Of a stretch of DNA of 64,000 nt, positions 52,427-61,416 are shown piece after piece. Source of the DNA: Halorubrum salsamenti (GTDB lineage Archaea; Halobacteriota; Halobacteria; Halobacteriales; Haloferacaceae). The stretch's first letter is position 1. Each line of letters starts with the position of its first letter. The notes beneath the pieces are model-generated. The model was not told where the DNA came from, made no database searches, and worked only from the letters and a program-made list of their open reading frames with translations. The stretch covers positions 1 to 64,000 of the forward strand of contig NZ_VCNL01000010.1 of the NCBI RefSeq assembly GCF_007671685.1. The letters are read 5' to 3'. A program made the position numbers and the translations under genes.

Positions 52427-52805
52427 GTAGTGAAACGAGAGAAACGCGATCGTTATAATACTATGTCAGACAGGGAATTGCCTGAGTAAACTCGATAATC
52501 ATGAGCAGAGCGGGCCATAATCACAGTGAAGAGAAGGTGATAAGGGTAGCAGCGTCACAACGACGGCGCGAAAATTCGTACTGACGTTTTCGAAATGTTT
52601 CGGTTCGGCTTGTCGAGCTGAGCCTGCCGCCCAACAGTATTCCCCAACTCGAATAATGTATCAACTTCACTCCCTGCGGTCATCGATATTGGACTGTTGT
52701 CTTCCGCGATTTTACTCGCACCACCACGGACTCAAGTTCGTCTGTACTGCTGTTTGGCTACTAGGAGAGAACCAACACCGAACGGAGAATTAGTGACTAG
52801 GCAAG
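52427..52805. other. Intergenic region upstream of parA
   Basis: These 379 nt hold no gene. GAAACGCGATCG at 52,441-52,452 is an imperfect inverse of CGATCGTTTC in the parA 5' end (52,393-52,402). The rest has no iterons, AT-rich tract or replication gene nearby, so an origin cannot be claimed. Confidence 0.4.
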
Positions 52806-55745
52806 TTATACAGTATCATCCCCAAAGAGATCATCAAACTCGGGCGGGTCGTCAGTTGAGCCATTTGTCGGTTCCTCGTGATCGAATGACTCCGGGTCCT
52901 CTGTTTGGCCGAGATACACCGTTTCCTCGTCAGTTTGAGTTGTCATGTGGCCGTGCTCATTAATGTGGATCGTCCCGCCGCCTTTGAGTCGATAGACGAT
53001 GTCGGCGGCAGCCGTAACTTCCTCGTTGGTGATAAACGAGCGTCCCGATCCGATGCGTTCGAACGGGCGTCCCTCTGCATCCACACTGATCTTGTACCCG
53101 TGAGTGGGCCCCTCGTACGAATCGCCTGGTTCAAGATCGGTTACGTCAGGGACCGATGGTTTGGTATACGTCTGTACATCGGGTCGCTCGCCGTCGACCA
53201 GTTCGCCCTCTAACACTGAGTCTTCAACCTCCCAATGGAGATGCTCAACGTCCGCGTTCCCAAGCTGTTCTTCCCAGTCGTATTCGCGGAAGATGTTCTC
53301 ATCGACCGTGTCTCGTGCGTACAGGACGTACAGTTCCGACTGCCGATCCGGGTTGTCTCCTGTTCGAAGAATCCGTCCAAGCGTTTGGATACGTTGACGA
53401 ACGCTACCGCTTGAGACCCGAATGATGCCGGTGTCGGCATCGGGGACGTCAACACCCTCGATCAGGGCTTTGACACTGAGCATCACGTTTGCGTGGTCAT
53501 CGGCACGGAACCACTCCATCGCGAACTCATTCCACACCTCGCGGCGGTGTCCAGAGTGATACATCACCGGCCAATAGTCGGGCTGTGCGAACAGATCCTC
53601 AATTGCCTTATCGACCTCTTTGAGCTCCGGAAATTCGTCGTACAGCTGTGATCGATAGCCACTGGCGCTTTCTTGCGACACTTCACGCTCTCGTGTTTGC
53701 CCGAGCCGTTCGTACGGAGCGATCAGCTGTTTGAGCTGCTCGATACGCTCTTGGAACACGATCGCTTTCTCACCGGGATCAATCTCCTCTAAGAGGCGCA
53801 GCGTGATCGCCTGTCGGGCGACGGCATTTTGCACAAGGTTCCGGCGCTGTCGGGTGAGCGTGAAGAACTGACCCACTGCTGGATGGGGTGACTCATCCGA
53901 GTTGAGAATGGTGTGTAATTTCTGATGGAGGTTGCCGTTCAGCTGGTACAGCCGGTTGGCGTACCGCGTGCGGATTTCTGTAAGGGCATCCGTGATCTCG
54001 CGGCTGAGGCTGTCGTACTTTTGTCGCTCAGTGGGTGCGAGATCAAACCCGACATAGTTGATTTTGAAGCTTGGGATAAGCTTGCGTTCAATTGCTTCGC
54101 TGTACGTGAGGGTGTAGAACGGCTCGCCTAAGCGGTTGAAGAGGTTGGCCTCATCGTCGCTGGGATCACGTTCGCTGTGCGGCTTTTCCGTTGGCGTCGC
54201 CGAAAGCCCCAGCGTCGCAGTGTGATGATACCCTAAGACGTTCGAGTGGACATCACCAGTGTAATTGTGGCACTCGTCTGCAACAAGCAGGTGTGACGGT
54301 GTTCCAGCCGCTTCAAGACAGGAGGCGAGATAGTCGTTTTTGACAGCGGTGTTGACGATCGTTACGAGTACCGTGATGTCGTCATCGGCGAACGAATCGC
54401 GGTGGCCATCGCCTGCCCAGCCGAGATCCTCGATGGGGACGTTGAGCTTCTGGGTTAATTCGGTGAGCCACTGATACATCAACACCTTCGTCGGGACAAC
54501 GATGGTCACAACGCCGTCGTCAGTCTCATCGAGCCACCGACGGATGACTTCCAACGCCATCACCGTCTTGCCGGCGCCAGTCACCACCTCTGCAATTCCC
54601 TCTTGAGGAGCAGTGTGATCTGTCCCTGTAAACCAGGTGTTAGCTGCCTCCGCTTGCCAGTCATACAGCGCAAAGTCATTCGAAAACTCGTAGGAACGGT
54701 CCCCTACAAACTGAGTCAGGTCTGCTCGAGTAAGCCCGCTACCACTTTTAACGAGTTCTTGGCGGGCTGTTTTCGGATCCCCGGCGTCATGAATCCGCTG
54801 GAGATCATCAGCTGAAAGTCCGCGAAGCCGGCTCTCAACAATATCGTATCGGCTGTTGATTTTCGTTCGTAGGCCTCTGCGTTTGGTTTCAACATCTCGG
54901 AACTCATCTTTCCGCTGGAGATTTGGCTCGACATTGTCCCCGTCACGCGCACTCGGCTTGAGATAGTGGCGGTGAAACTGGCGGTACCACTGTTTGCGTT
55001 TCGACCAGCCACCCGATTCGCGGTACATGTAGTACTTCATCAACGCCTGTTTGGCGCGTTTCGGAGGGTGGTCGCCGAGAGCGCCTTCCCGTTTGAGATA
55101 ATTCTCGTATTTTCTGAAGAGGTCTGGCTGCCGCAGCCGGGTGAGCGCTTGCTCCGGATCAACGTCCGTAGGAATTTGGTATTTACCGTCGACGTCTTCG
55201 AGATATCCCAGATGACACAGGAGTTCAGGGTAGCCACGAAGCCCCTGTTGACTAAACTGATAGCCGTACTCTGTCTCTAGCGTTGTTTTAATTTTGCGTG
55301 AGCTTGCTGGCTGCTCACACTCATAGGTAATCGCATGGAAGATCCGTTCGAGCGCTTCGAACCCCTCGGGGTATTCGGCTCGAAGCACCCAGCTGCGTTT
55401 CAGCGCGTTGTACACGCAATTGGCAAACGACAGCTCACCAGCCAACCATCGCTGGCTGTCGATCCCGACAGCAAGTCGTTCGGCATCATCAGGACCGACT
55501 TCGTCAGCTTCGCGGATGAATCCTGAGCGCGCCAGGTCACTGATAATGTGACGCGTCCACGAATCGCTGAGCGTATCGTCATGGTCTCGTTCAATCGCGA
55601 CTTGACATGGCTGGATGAACTCCGCTCGGGTTGGGGGCGTTGGCTGCTTAGCAAGAGTAGTGAGAATCGTCTCGTAACGGCCCTGCTCGTTTGGCAACCC
55701 TGGAATCGGTGGTGGGAAGCGTCGAACCAATAGTTCATCTACCAA
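52806..55745 (-). CDS. SF2 helicase with C-terminal repeat-type domain
   Basis: A 979-residue DEAD/DEAH-like helicase starting at a TTG (an in-frame TGA lies three codons upstream, and no early ATG exists). Walker A VTGAGKT is near 387-393, motif II is DECH near 488, LGLSATPT follows, and the C-terminal lobe has GVDVPDADTGI and QRIQTLGRILRTG. Residues about 875-947 (GYKISVDAEGRP, then GGGTIHINEHGHMTTQ and VYLGQ) are a separate small domain that also makes up the two proteins encoded at 56,107-57,872. The N-terminal 350 residues are helical and unassigned. It probably works with those proteins on DNA. Confidence 0.82.
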   Translation of the reverse strand: MVDELLVRRFPPPIPGLPNEQGRYETILTTLAKQPTPPTRAEFIQPCQVAIERDHDDTLSDSWTRHIISDLARSGFIREADEVGPDDAERLAVGIDSQRWLAGELSFANCVYNALKRSWVLRAEYPEGFEALERIFHAITYECEQPASSRKIKTTLETEYGYQFSQQGLRGYPELLCHLGYLEDVDGKYQIPTDVDPEQALTRLRQPDLFRKYENYLKREGALGDHPPKRAKQALMKYYMYRESGGWSKRKQWYRQFHRHYLKPSARDGDNVEPNLQRKDEFRDVETKRRGLRTKINSRYDIVESRLRGLSADDLQRIHDAGDPKTARQELVKSGSGLTRADLTQFVGDRSYEFSNDFALYDWQAEAANTWFTGTDHTAPQEGIAEVVTGAGKTVMALEVIRRWLDETDDGVVTIVVPTKVLMYQWLTELTQKLNVPIEDLGWAGDGHRDSFADDDITVLVTIVNTAVKNDYLASCLEAAGTPSHLLVADECHNYTGDVHSNVLGYHHTATLGLSATPTEKPHSERDPSDDEANLFNRLGEPFYTLTYSEAIERKLIPSFKINYVGFDLAPTERQKYDSLSREITDALTEIRTRYANRLYQLNGNLHQKLHTILNSDESPHPAVGQFFTLTRQRRNLVQNAVARQAITLRLLEEIDPGEKAIVFQERIEQLKQLIAPYERLGQTREREVSQESASGYRSQLYDEFPELKEVDKAIEDLFAQPDYWPVMYHSGHRREVWNEFAMEWFRADDHANVMLSVKALIEGVDVPDADTGIIRVSSGSVRQRIQTLGRILRTGDNPDRQSELYVLYARDTVDENIFREYDWEEQLGNADVEHLHWEVEDSVLEGELVDGERPDVQTYTKPSVPDVTDLEPGDSYEGPTHGYKISVDAEGRPFERIGSGRSFITNEEVTAAADIVYRLKGGGTIHINEHGHMTTQTDEETVYLGQTEDPESFDHEEPTNGSTDDPPEFDDLFGDDTV

Positions 55746-56106
55746 TGTGTTTCACCCCCGGCGAGCTGAGCTGTGTATGGAATTTCAATAGAGGCTAGAG
55801 AAGAGACGTTGCTTGTGTCATACTGAGACGTACACGTAGGTGCCGGGTGTAATCTACCGTGAGCGGTATTCCAGTCGGTGAAGCGCGTCTGAATCATTCG
55901 TATGACACCAAAGCCCACATGATAACGTAGTATCGTTCAACCAAGTAGAGATAACAATCTTGCGCTTGATTATTTTATTAGGCCGCGGTTAGAGTCGTAT
56001 TGAAGAGGCCGCTGAATACAGATTTCAACAGAGCCGTGTGTGGATGATTTGAGGAAAAAATCACACATCGTCTGAGGCAGGGATATCGTCCGCTTGTCCG
56101 AACCAA
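55746..56106. other. Spacer with an insertion-sequence end
   Basis: No gene is visible in 361 nt. GATTTCAACAGAGCC at 56,021-56,035 is identical to the sequence at 812-826 and matches the cassette end family. No left partner or target duplication was found. A weaker copy, AATTTCAATAGAGGC, is at 55,781-55,795. An old insertion here may have separated the helicase gene from the repeat-domain genes. Confidence 0.45.
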
Positions 56107-57000
56107 TTATTGATCGGCATCCCGTGCCGCTGCGACGAAATACCGCTGATCTGAAACGATCGGTTTGGGGGCCACCCCCTGGTCGAACTGGCTAAGATGC
56201 CCAAGATACACTGGCAACAGCCCGTCGGGAGCGTCCTCACTCTCAGTATGTTGGAGCCGCCGGGTCACTAGCCGCTGGGCAGCCGGACCAGCAGCCTCAC
56301 GCCAGTTCTGATACGCCTCCATCACCGCTGCGTCCATCTCTGCCGGCACAGTACGCCGATTAAGGTTCCCCCAGATATGGCCGTGTTCGTTGATATAGAG
56401 TCGTCCTCCTTCTGGCCTGAACTGTGTGTATTTGGCGACAAGCTCGTCATGATCAAAGGCAGAGTCAAACTGATAATCCTGCCAGCGCCAGCGTAAGACG
56501 CCATCAGAACAGACACTCCACGCCTCTCCGTGATGGAATGGAAGCCCGGTCCACACACGGATTGCTGATTGGGTCGTAAGGAGATCGGGATCGTTGGAGA
56601 AGTCACTAAAATCGAAGGTGCCTCCGATCTGACCGAGATACACGGGGATGTATCCTGAGTTTACCTCAGCAGCGCCTACCTGATCGTAGGATCCAGCGGG
56701 GACCTTTGTAAGCACTTCACCGCTTGCCGTGAGTCGCACACTGCCGTAGCCGTCTGGTTTCCCCACCTCACGAAGCAGTTCATGGAGTCCATCGGGCACG
56801 CTCCGGAGTGCCTGGATTTCACCACGGTGACTCCATCGGAGAGCAGTGCCGTGTGACTGTGAGGCGATAATACTGTAACGAGAGCCGCGATACGCGGAGG
56901 GCCACGGATCAGTTGGCGTGACTGTCACCTGGCGATCGGCAGCGGTGGGGACCTCGGTCGACACGGCTGTCAGGGACGCTGTAGGCGGTGTTTCTGTCAT
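56107..57000 (-). CDS. Tandem repeat-domain protein A
   Basis: A 297-residue protein with two copies of a domain of about 100 residues. Copy 1 runs from YRGSRYSIIASQSHG through GSVRLTASGEVLTKV to IPVYLGQIGG; copy 2 runs from WSVCSDGVLRWRWQDYQF through GGRLYINEHGHIWGN to LLPVYLGHL. The same core (a strand near the start, then GG-hydrophobic-x-[TN]-E/Q-x-G, then VY[VL]G) is found at the C-terminus of the helicase. The domain is not one I recognise. The start overlaps the stop of protein B by 4 nt (ATGA). No catalytic motif is visible; a binding role is likely. Confidence 0.7.
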   Translation of the reverse strand: MTETPPTASLTAVSTEVPTAADRQVTVTPTDPWPSAYRGSRYSIIASQSHGTALRWSHRGEIQALRSVPDGLHELLREVGKPDGYGSVRLTASGEVLTKVPAGSYDQVGAAEVNSGYIPVYLGQIGGTFDFSDFSNDPDLLTTQSAIRVWTGLPFHHGEAWSVCSDGVLRWRWQDYQFDSAFDHDELVAKYTQFRPEGGRLYINEHGHIWGNLNRRTVPAEMDAAVMEAYQNWREAAGPAAQRLVTRRLQHTESEDAPDGLLPVYLGHLSQFDQGVAPKPIVSDQRYFVAAARDADQ

Positions 57001-57872
57001 GTATCGTCACTAGGATCGACACGGTGGTCATCCGGTGACAACTCTTTGCTCTCGTAAGAATCGACCGCGGCCGCCCACCCCTCCAGCGAGGCTTCTTCCT
57101 CATCCGTGAGGGGGTCAGTCAGTCGGGTTGGTTCCTCAACGTGGATCGGACGGTTCGTCGCATCCAGTGTTCCAACGTACACCGGAATCATATCGACATC
57201 ACCCCGGTTACGACGGAGCTGTAACACCCGCTTGACCGGACGGGGCAGCGCCCGAAACTGCTCACGCACGTCCGACGGCGAGCGATCTGGTGGGATCTGT
57301 GTGAGCACATCGCCTTGCGGCGTCACACGAAAGGAGCCCCCCTGCGGACGGAGTCGTCGGAGTTCGCTCACGATCGTGTCCGGCAGTGAGTCAGCAAATG
57401 GATGACGGAGCTTGCTCTCGGCATTATGCCACCAGAACCGGTCACCAGTAAACGAGTACTTGGCACCGTCGTACACGCTACTCCACAGATTCCCTGGTTG
57501 GAGCTCTGTCGGGCTCAGCGCGACGGAATGAGTAGGATCGTCCGGAGGCACAAGCCGGCCAGTCAGATCAGTAGATCCAACGTAGAGCGCTTCATACGCA
57601 TCATCTGCACCAGCCATTTCAGCCCGTGTGAGCACATCACCCGCCTCAGTGACTCGAATACGCCCGCCTTGTCGTTTGATCCCCAGGAGATTCTCGACGA
57701 TAGCATCCGGTACTGGATCGAGACGGAGTCGATCCGTACCGTTGTACGCCTGCCACCAGACCTCCCCCTCTGCGTTCACGCTGAAACTGTAGCCGCGATA
57801 GTAGTCTGTCCAGCTCTCACCGGGCGCAGAAGGAGTCTCCGAACCCGCATCGGAGGTTCTGTCAGTCGTCAT
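56997..57872 (-). CDS. Tandem repeat-domain protein B
   Basis: A 291-residue protein from the ATG at 57,872; an ATTATATGTG box 25-35 nt upstream supports this start. It holds two copies of the domain seen in protein A and the helicase: YYRGYSFSVNAEGEVWWQ through GGRIRVTEAGDVLTRA to EALYVGST, and YDGAKYSFTGDRFWWHNA through GGSFRVTPQGDVLTQI to MIPVYVGTLD. The order and spacing are the same as in protein A, so the pair arose by duplication. It leads the operon and is divergent from the AddB-like gene, with 194 nt between. Confidence 0.7.
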   Translation of the reverse strand: MTTDRTSDAGSETPSAPGESWTDYYRGYSFSVNAEGEVWWQAYNGTDRLRLDPVPDAIVENLLGIKRQGGRIRVTEAGDVLTRAEMAGADDAYEALYVGSTDLTGRLVPPDDPTHSVALSPTELQPGNLWSSVYDGAKYSFTGDRFWWHNAESKLRHPFADSLPDTIVSELRRLRPQGGSFRVTPQGDVLTQIPPDRSPSDVREQFRALPRPVKRVLQLRRNRGDVDMIPVYVGTLDATNRPIHVEEPTRLTDPLTDEEEASLEGWAAAVDSYESKELSPDDHRVDPSDDT

Positions 57873-58066
57873 ATGAGACCATTCTGGCGCTGACACATAT
57901 AATCGGTGGCAGCCAGCAGTACGACAAGTATTGCTTCGCGGCTGGCGGAGTGTAAATCAATAGAACCCCACGGCTCAGTCTCTGGGATCCACACAACTGG
58001 GCAGATCACGTAGGTGGCCTCAACCTATGCCGAAAGTTCATATGTGACTCCTGGGACAAGTAGTAT
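57873..58066. promoter_or_regulatory. Divergent promoter of repeat-domain and AddB-like genes
   Basis: The 194-nt spacer has a minus-strand ATTATATGTG box near 57,896-57,905 serving protein B, and a plus-strand TTCATATGTG near 58,036-58,045, 22-31 nt before the AddB-like ATG. Both look leaderless. No operator repeat was seen, but the layout allows joint control of the two arms. Confidence 0.4.
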
Positions 58067-61000
58067 ATGTCAACGCAGGATTTGCTTGTGGGTCCTCATC
58101 TCTCTGAACTTGAAGCGGCAGCGTTCGAGCGGGTCAAATCGGAGATCGGCGACCAGCCGAACAGTATCATATATCTCTCCCAGCGGGTCCGGTCTGATAC
58201 CACTACGCGCCAGCGGTGGAGTCAGTACGGCTCCACAGCATGTCTACGTATCGAGACGTTCGACCGACTCGTCACGACGTGCTATGAACGAGACCAGTAC
58301 AAAGGAGAAGTCACTCACATTGATCAGCCCTTGCTATACCGGCTTGTCGAGGCTGGCATCGAACAGTTAGAAACATCAAATCCGTTTTCAGCTGACGGAC
58401 AGCTGCCACGGGCAGGGCTAGTTCAAGAGGCCGAACAGCTGTACACGGCGCTGGAACGTGGGGGACTGCTATCAGCAGACGCAATGGAAACACGACTCTC
58501 CGAGCTCGGCCTCTCGGATCGCGCCAACGCCGTGGCAGCCCTCGCGACTGCGATCGAGGAGGTTCGTGACAGCATGTTGGCTGACGAACTCCCCGAGACT
58601 TATCAGACCGAGCGGATGCACCAGCTTACGACGACTACAACGCCGCTCGAAGAGCTACTCCCGGCTGTTGATGCCGTCGTAGTGGGGGGATTCACCCGCT
58701 TTGACGCGCTCGAACGCCAGCTGCTCGAGCGGATCACTGAGACCTGGCCGACCGTCGCATTGCTCCCGTCACAACATGAGGGCGGTGAACCGGCCGGTGT
58801 TGATGCTGGCGCTCAGCCTGCAGCCGAGACGTATAACGCACTTGGCTTTACCCCAACACCGATCTCGACGGACGCACGCCCAGCGATCGCCAACCGACGG
58901 CGGGTGACACAGAACCTGTATCGCCACCCGGACGAGTCACCGCCCGTTGCCGACATCGATCCAGCCGCGCTTGCGCTAACGATCACCGACTCTGAGACAC
59001 TTCCAACCGAGGTCAGAGCAGCCGCACGAGAGATTCGGCAGCGGCTGGCAGCTGGCACCGATCCAGAAACCATCGGTGTCGTACTCACAAATTCGGCCGA
59101 ATACAGCGATACAGTTCGCGAGGTGTTTGACGCCTATGAGATCCCGTTTGTACTACAGACAGAGCAGCCCCTCGCCGAAACCGCGATCGGCACCGCCGTC
59201 GAAGCGGTCTGCCAGCTGGCGACAGAGCCACGCTCCGTCGAGACACTACTGGATCTGCTCACGAACCCGCTGGTGACAGCCACGGACACAGAGGGTACTG
59301 TGGATCACCATTCGCTGGCGCGGGTGGCAAGCCGGACAGACACAATAGCGCTTGCTCCGGTCATAGAACATCTCGATGCGGAAACGACTGCGGGTATTGA
59401 GGCACTGATAGCCGATGTTGACGCCGTTGCACAGAGCCCGCTTGCAGATCTGCCCACACGTCTCACCACACTGTTAGACCAACTGGGAATCACGACCTCG
59501 CTGTCAGACGCCACAGACAACGCCGACCTAAACCTTGACCAGGAGATGCGTGCAGCCGACCGACTTAATCGCATCAGCGAGACACTTGCGATGACCGCGG
59601 GAGTCGCGGACCACGATCAGGGGACCGTTATGGAGCGCCTTGAGCGTGCCATCACGTATGGAGCCGTCAGGGCACCCGCAGCGGCCGAGGAACACAGTGT
59701 CGTTGTCTGTGGGCTGTCCGATGCGGACGCTCGGGAGTGGGATTACGTGTACGTGCTTGGGATGACCGCCGCGCACCTGCCATCGGATCCCGAGCACATG
59801 GCGTTTACTCAGCCCATCTACGATGCCCATCGGGATTTCGCACAGCAAGATACCTCCCTGGAGGCACGCTACCATCTCGGCACGTTGCTCCGTAGTGGCG
59901 CCACGCTACGGCTGTCAGCGCCCCAACGGACTCTCGGCGGGGAACCGCACGTCCAACCGGATCTTCTCACCGAGCTCCGACGTGTCATCGACTATGAGGC
60001 GATCACGACAACGCCAGAGGAGACGCCAGGCACACGTGAAGATGTCCAAACGGCGATCAGTACTGCTGTCACTGCTGGAGACGAGTCACGGCCACAACCC
60101 CACATTGACGCCGCGGTCGCAGCCGGGACATTCAGTGAGGCGATCGGCGATCGGATGCATGCCGGCGCCGCCTGTGCGGCAGCTCGTGCTGATCCGGAGC
60201 GGCTCTCAGCGTATGATGGCCAGCTGTCTCCCGAGATGGTTGCCCAGCTACACCCAGAGACCGCGCGGGAACCCTACAGCGCGAGCCGCCTCGAAACATA
60301 CGCTGCCTGTGGGTACAAATACTACATGCAGCGGGTGCTTGAGATCGGCGCGCCCGAACCACTCACGCGTGAGCCGCACGCAGGGCTTCGGGGCTCATAC
60401 ATCCATGATGTGCTCGAACACTACTACCGAACGGTCCAATCCGATGTGGGTGAGCCGGTCGATCCTGGCGGTGACTTTCAGACTCGGCAGGCAACACTGC
60501 TAACCGTGGCTCGCGATCGGCTGGCGGACGCCTTCGCTGGGTACGCCGCCACAGCGTTCCAAGAGGAGTGGCTCACCGGTGTGCTAGCGGGACTCGACAC
60601 ACCAGCCGAGAACCCCTATTACGGGCCGACGGCCACGAAAGACGGCGAGCCGGTCGCAAAGGGGTTGCTCTACCGCTTCCTCGAACACGAATTTGCCGAG
60701 CCAGCCAAAACGACTGCTCGCCCAACATGGCTTGAAGCACGCATTGGAGATCCACACCCAGGAGGGACACCGGTGGGAGACGGGCCAGCCAGCATCCAGA
60801 CCCCGACTGGCGAAATCCAACTACATGGCCTGGTCGACCGTGTTGATACGGTGCGGGGGACGAGCCCGACGCAGGCGGTCGTCCGCGACTACAAAACTGG
60901 CTCTGCGATTCCAAGCGCCAGCGATGCCCTGCTCGGCCTCCAGTTTCAACTCCCACTATATGCGCTCATGATCGAAGCCGCACTGCCAGAGCTCGAGACA

Positions 61001-61414
61001 GTGGGAGCGGCCTACTACCAGATATCCCCCCCGACAGCAGTCTCGTCGCGACGCGGCCTCGTCACCTCACAGGAGATGGCTGTCTACCACGGCGACGACG
61101 AGGTGTCGACACCACTATTGCGCCACTCGTACCCGCACTTTGAAACGCACACTGCGTTCCGACGGTTCCTCACTGAGAAAACGCCAGCCCGGCTAGGCGA
61201 GCTCACAGCAGGCATTGCTGGCGGACAGTTCCAGCCAACACTGCTTGAGCCAGCGGATGCCGGCTGTCGTCACTGTGACTACGCACAGGTGTGTGACGTA
61301 CGCCATCATCAGCGACAGGAGACGATCGAAACAATCGACACCGAGGGGATACCCGCCTATGTGCCGCCTGCTGCGCGCGGTCTGTCGCCAGGAGACGTTG
61401 TGGAGGTGAACTAA
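58067..61414 (+). CDS. addB: AddB-like helicase/nuclease subunit with Fe-S cluster motif
   Basis: A 1,115-residue protein of the AddB/RecB-nuclease type. The C-terminal nuclease has GLRGSYIHDVLEHYY, GLVDRVD with the metal Asp, then VVRDYKTGS. One Cys near 748 (YAACGYKYYMQRV) and CRHCDYAQVC near 1,066-1,075 make the four-cysteine Fe-S pattern of AddB. The N-terminal two thirds is a helicase-like fold without an intact Walker A, also as in AddB. It ends 2 nt before addA, which it surely works with in double-strand end processing. On a defence island this may be repair or anti-phage DNA degradation. Confidence 0.82.
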   Translation: MSTQDLLVGPHLSELEAAAFERVKSEIGDQPNSIIYLSQRVRSDTTTRQRWSQYGSTACLRIETFDRLVTTCYERDQYKGEVTHIDQPLLYRLVEAGIEQLETSNPFSADGQLPRAGLVQEAEQLYTALERGGLLSADAMETRLSELGLSDRANAVAALATAIEEVRDSMLADELPETYQTERMHQLTTTTTPLEELLPAVDAVVVGGFTRFDALERQLLERITETWPTVALLPSQHEGGEPAGVDAGAQPAAETYNALGFTPTPISTDARPAIANRRRVTQNLYRHPDESPPVADIDPAALALTITDSETLPTEVRAAAREIRQRLAAGTDPETIGVVLTNSAEYSDTVREVFDAYEIPFVLQTEQPLAETAIGTAVEAVCQLATEPRSVETLLDLLTNPLVTATDTEGTVDHHSLARVASRTDTIALAPVIEHLDAETTAGIEALIADVDAVAQSPLADLPTRLTTLLDQLGITTSLSDATDNADLNLDQEMRAADRLNRISETLAMTAGVADHDQGTVMERLERAITYGAVRAPAAAEEHSVVVCGLSDADAREWDYVYVLGMTAAHLPSDPEHMAFTQPIYDAHRDFAQQDTSLEARYHLGTLLRSGATLRLSAPQRTLGGEPHVQPDLLTELRRVIDYEAITTTPEETPGTREDVQTAISTAVTAGDESRPQPHIDAAVAAGTFSEAIGDRMHAGAACAAARADPERLSAYDGQLSPEMVAQLHPETAREPYSASRLETYAACGYKYYMQRVLEIGAPEPLTREPHAGLRGSYIHDVLEHYYRTVQSDVGEPVDPGGDFQTRQATLLTVARDRLADAFAGYAATAFQEEWLTGVLAGLDTPAENPYYGPTATKDGEPVAKGLLYRFLEHEFAEPAKTTARPTWLEARIGDPHPGGTPVGDGPASIQTPTGEIQLHGLVDRVDTVRGTSPTQAVVRDYKTGSAIPSASDALLGLQFQLPLYALMIEAALPELETVGAAYYQISPPTAVSSRRGLVTSQEMAVYHGDDEVSTPLLRHSYPHFETHTAFRRFLTEKTPARLGELTAGIAGGQFQPTLLEPADAGCRHCDYAQVCDVRHHQRQETIETIDTEGIPAYVPPAARGLSPGDVVEVN

Positions 61415-61416
61415 CA

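Noticed and set aside
51311-52489. A plus-strand open frame of 392 codons opposite parA and its partner
   Set aside because: It arises from the repeated GTTTCAGTC tract and the antisense of the ParA coding sequence; parA with its P-loop is clearly the real gene.
52427-52805. A replication origin next to parA
   Set aside because: No initiator gene, iterons or extended AT-rich tract is present in the spacer.
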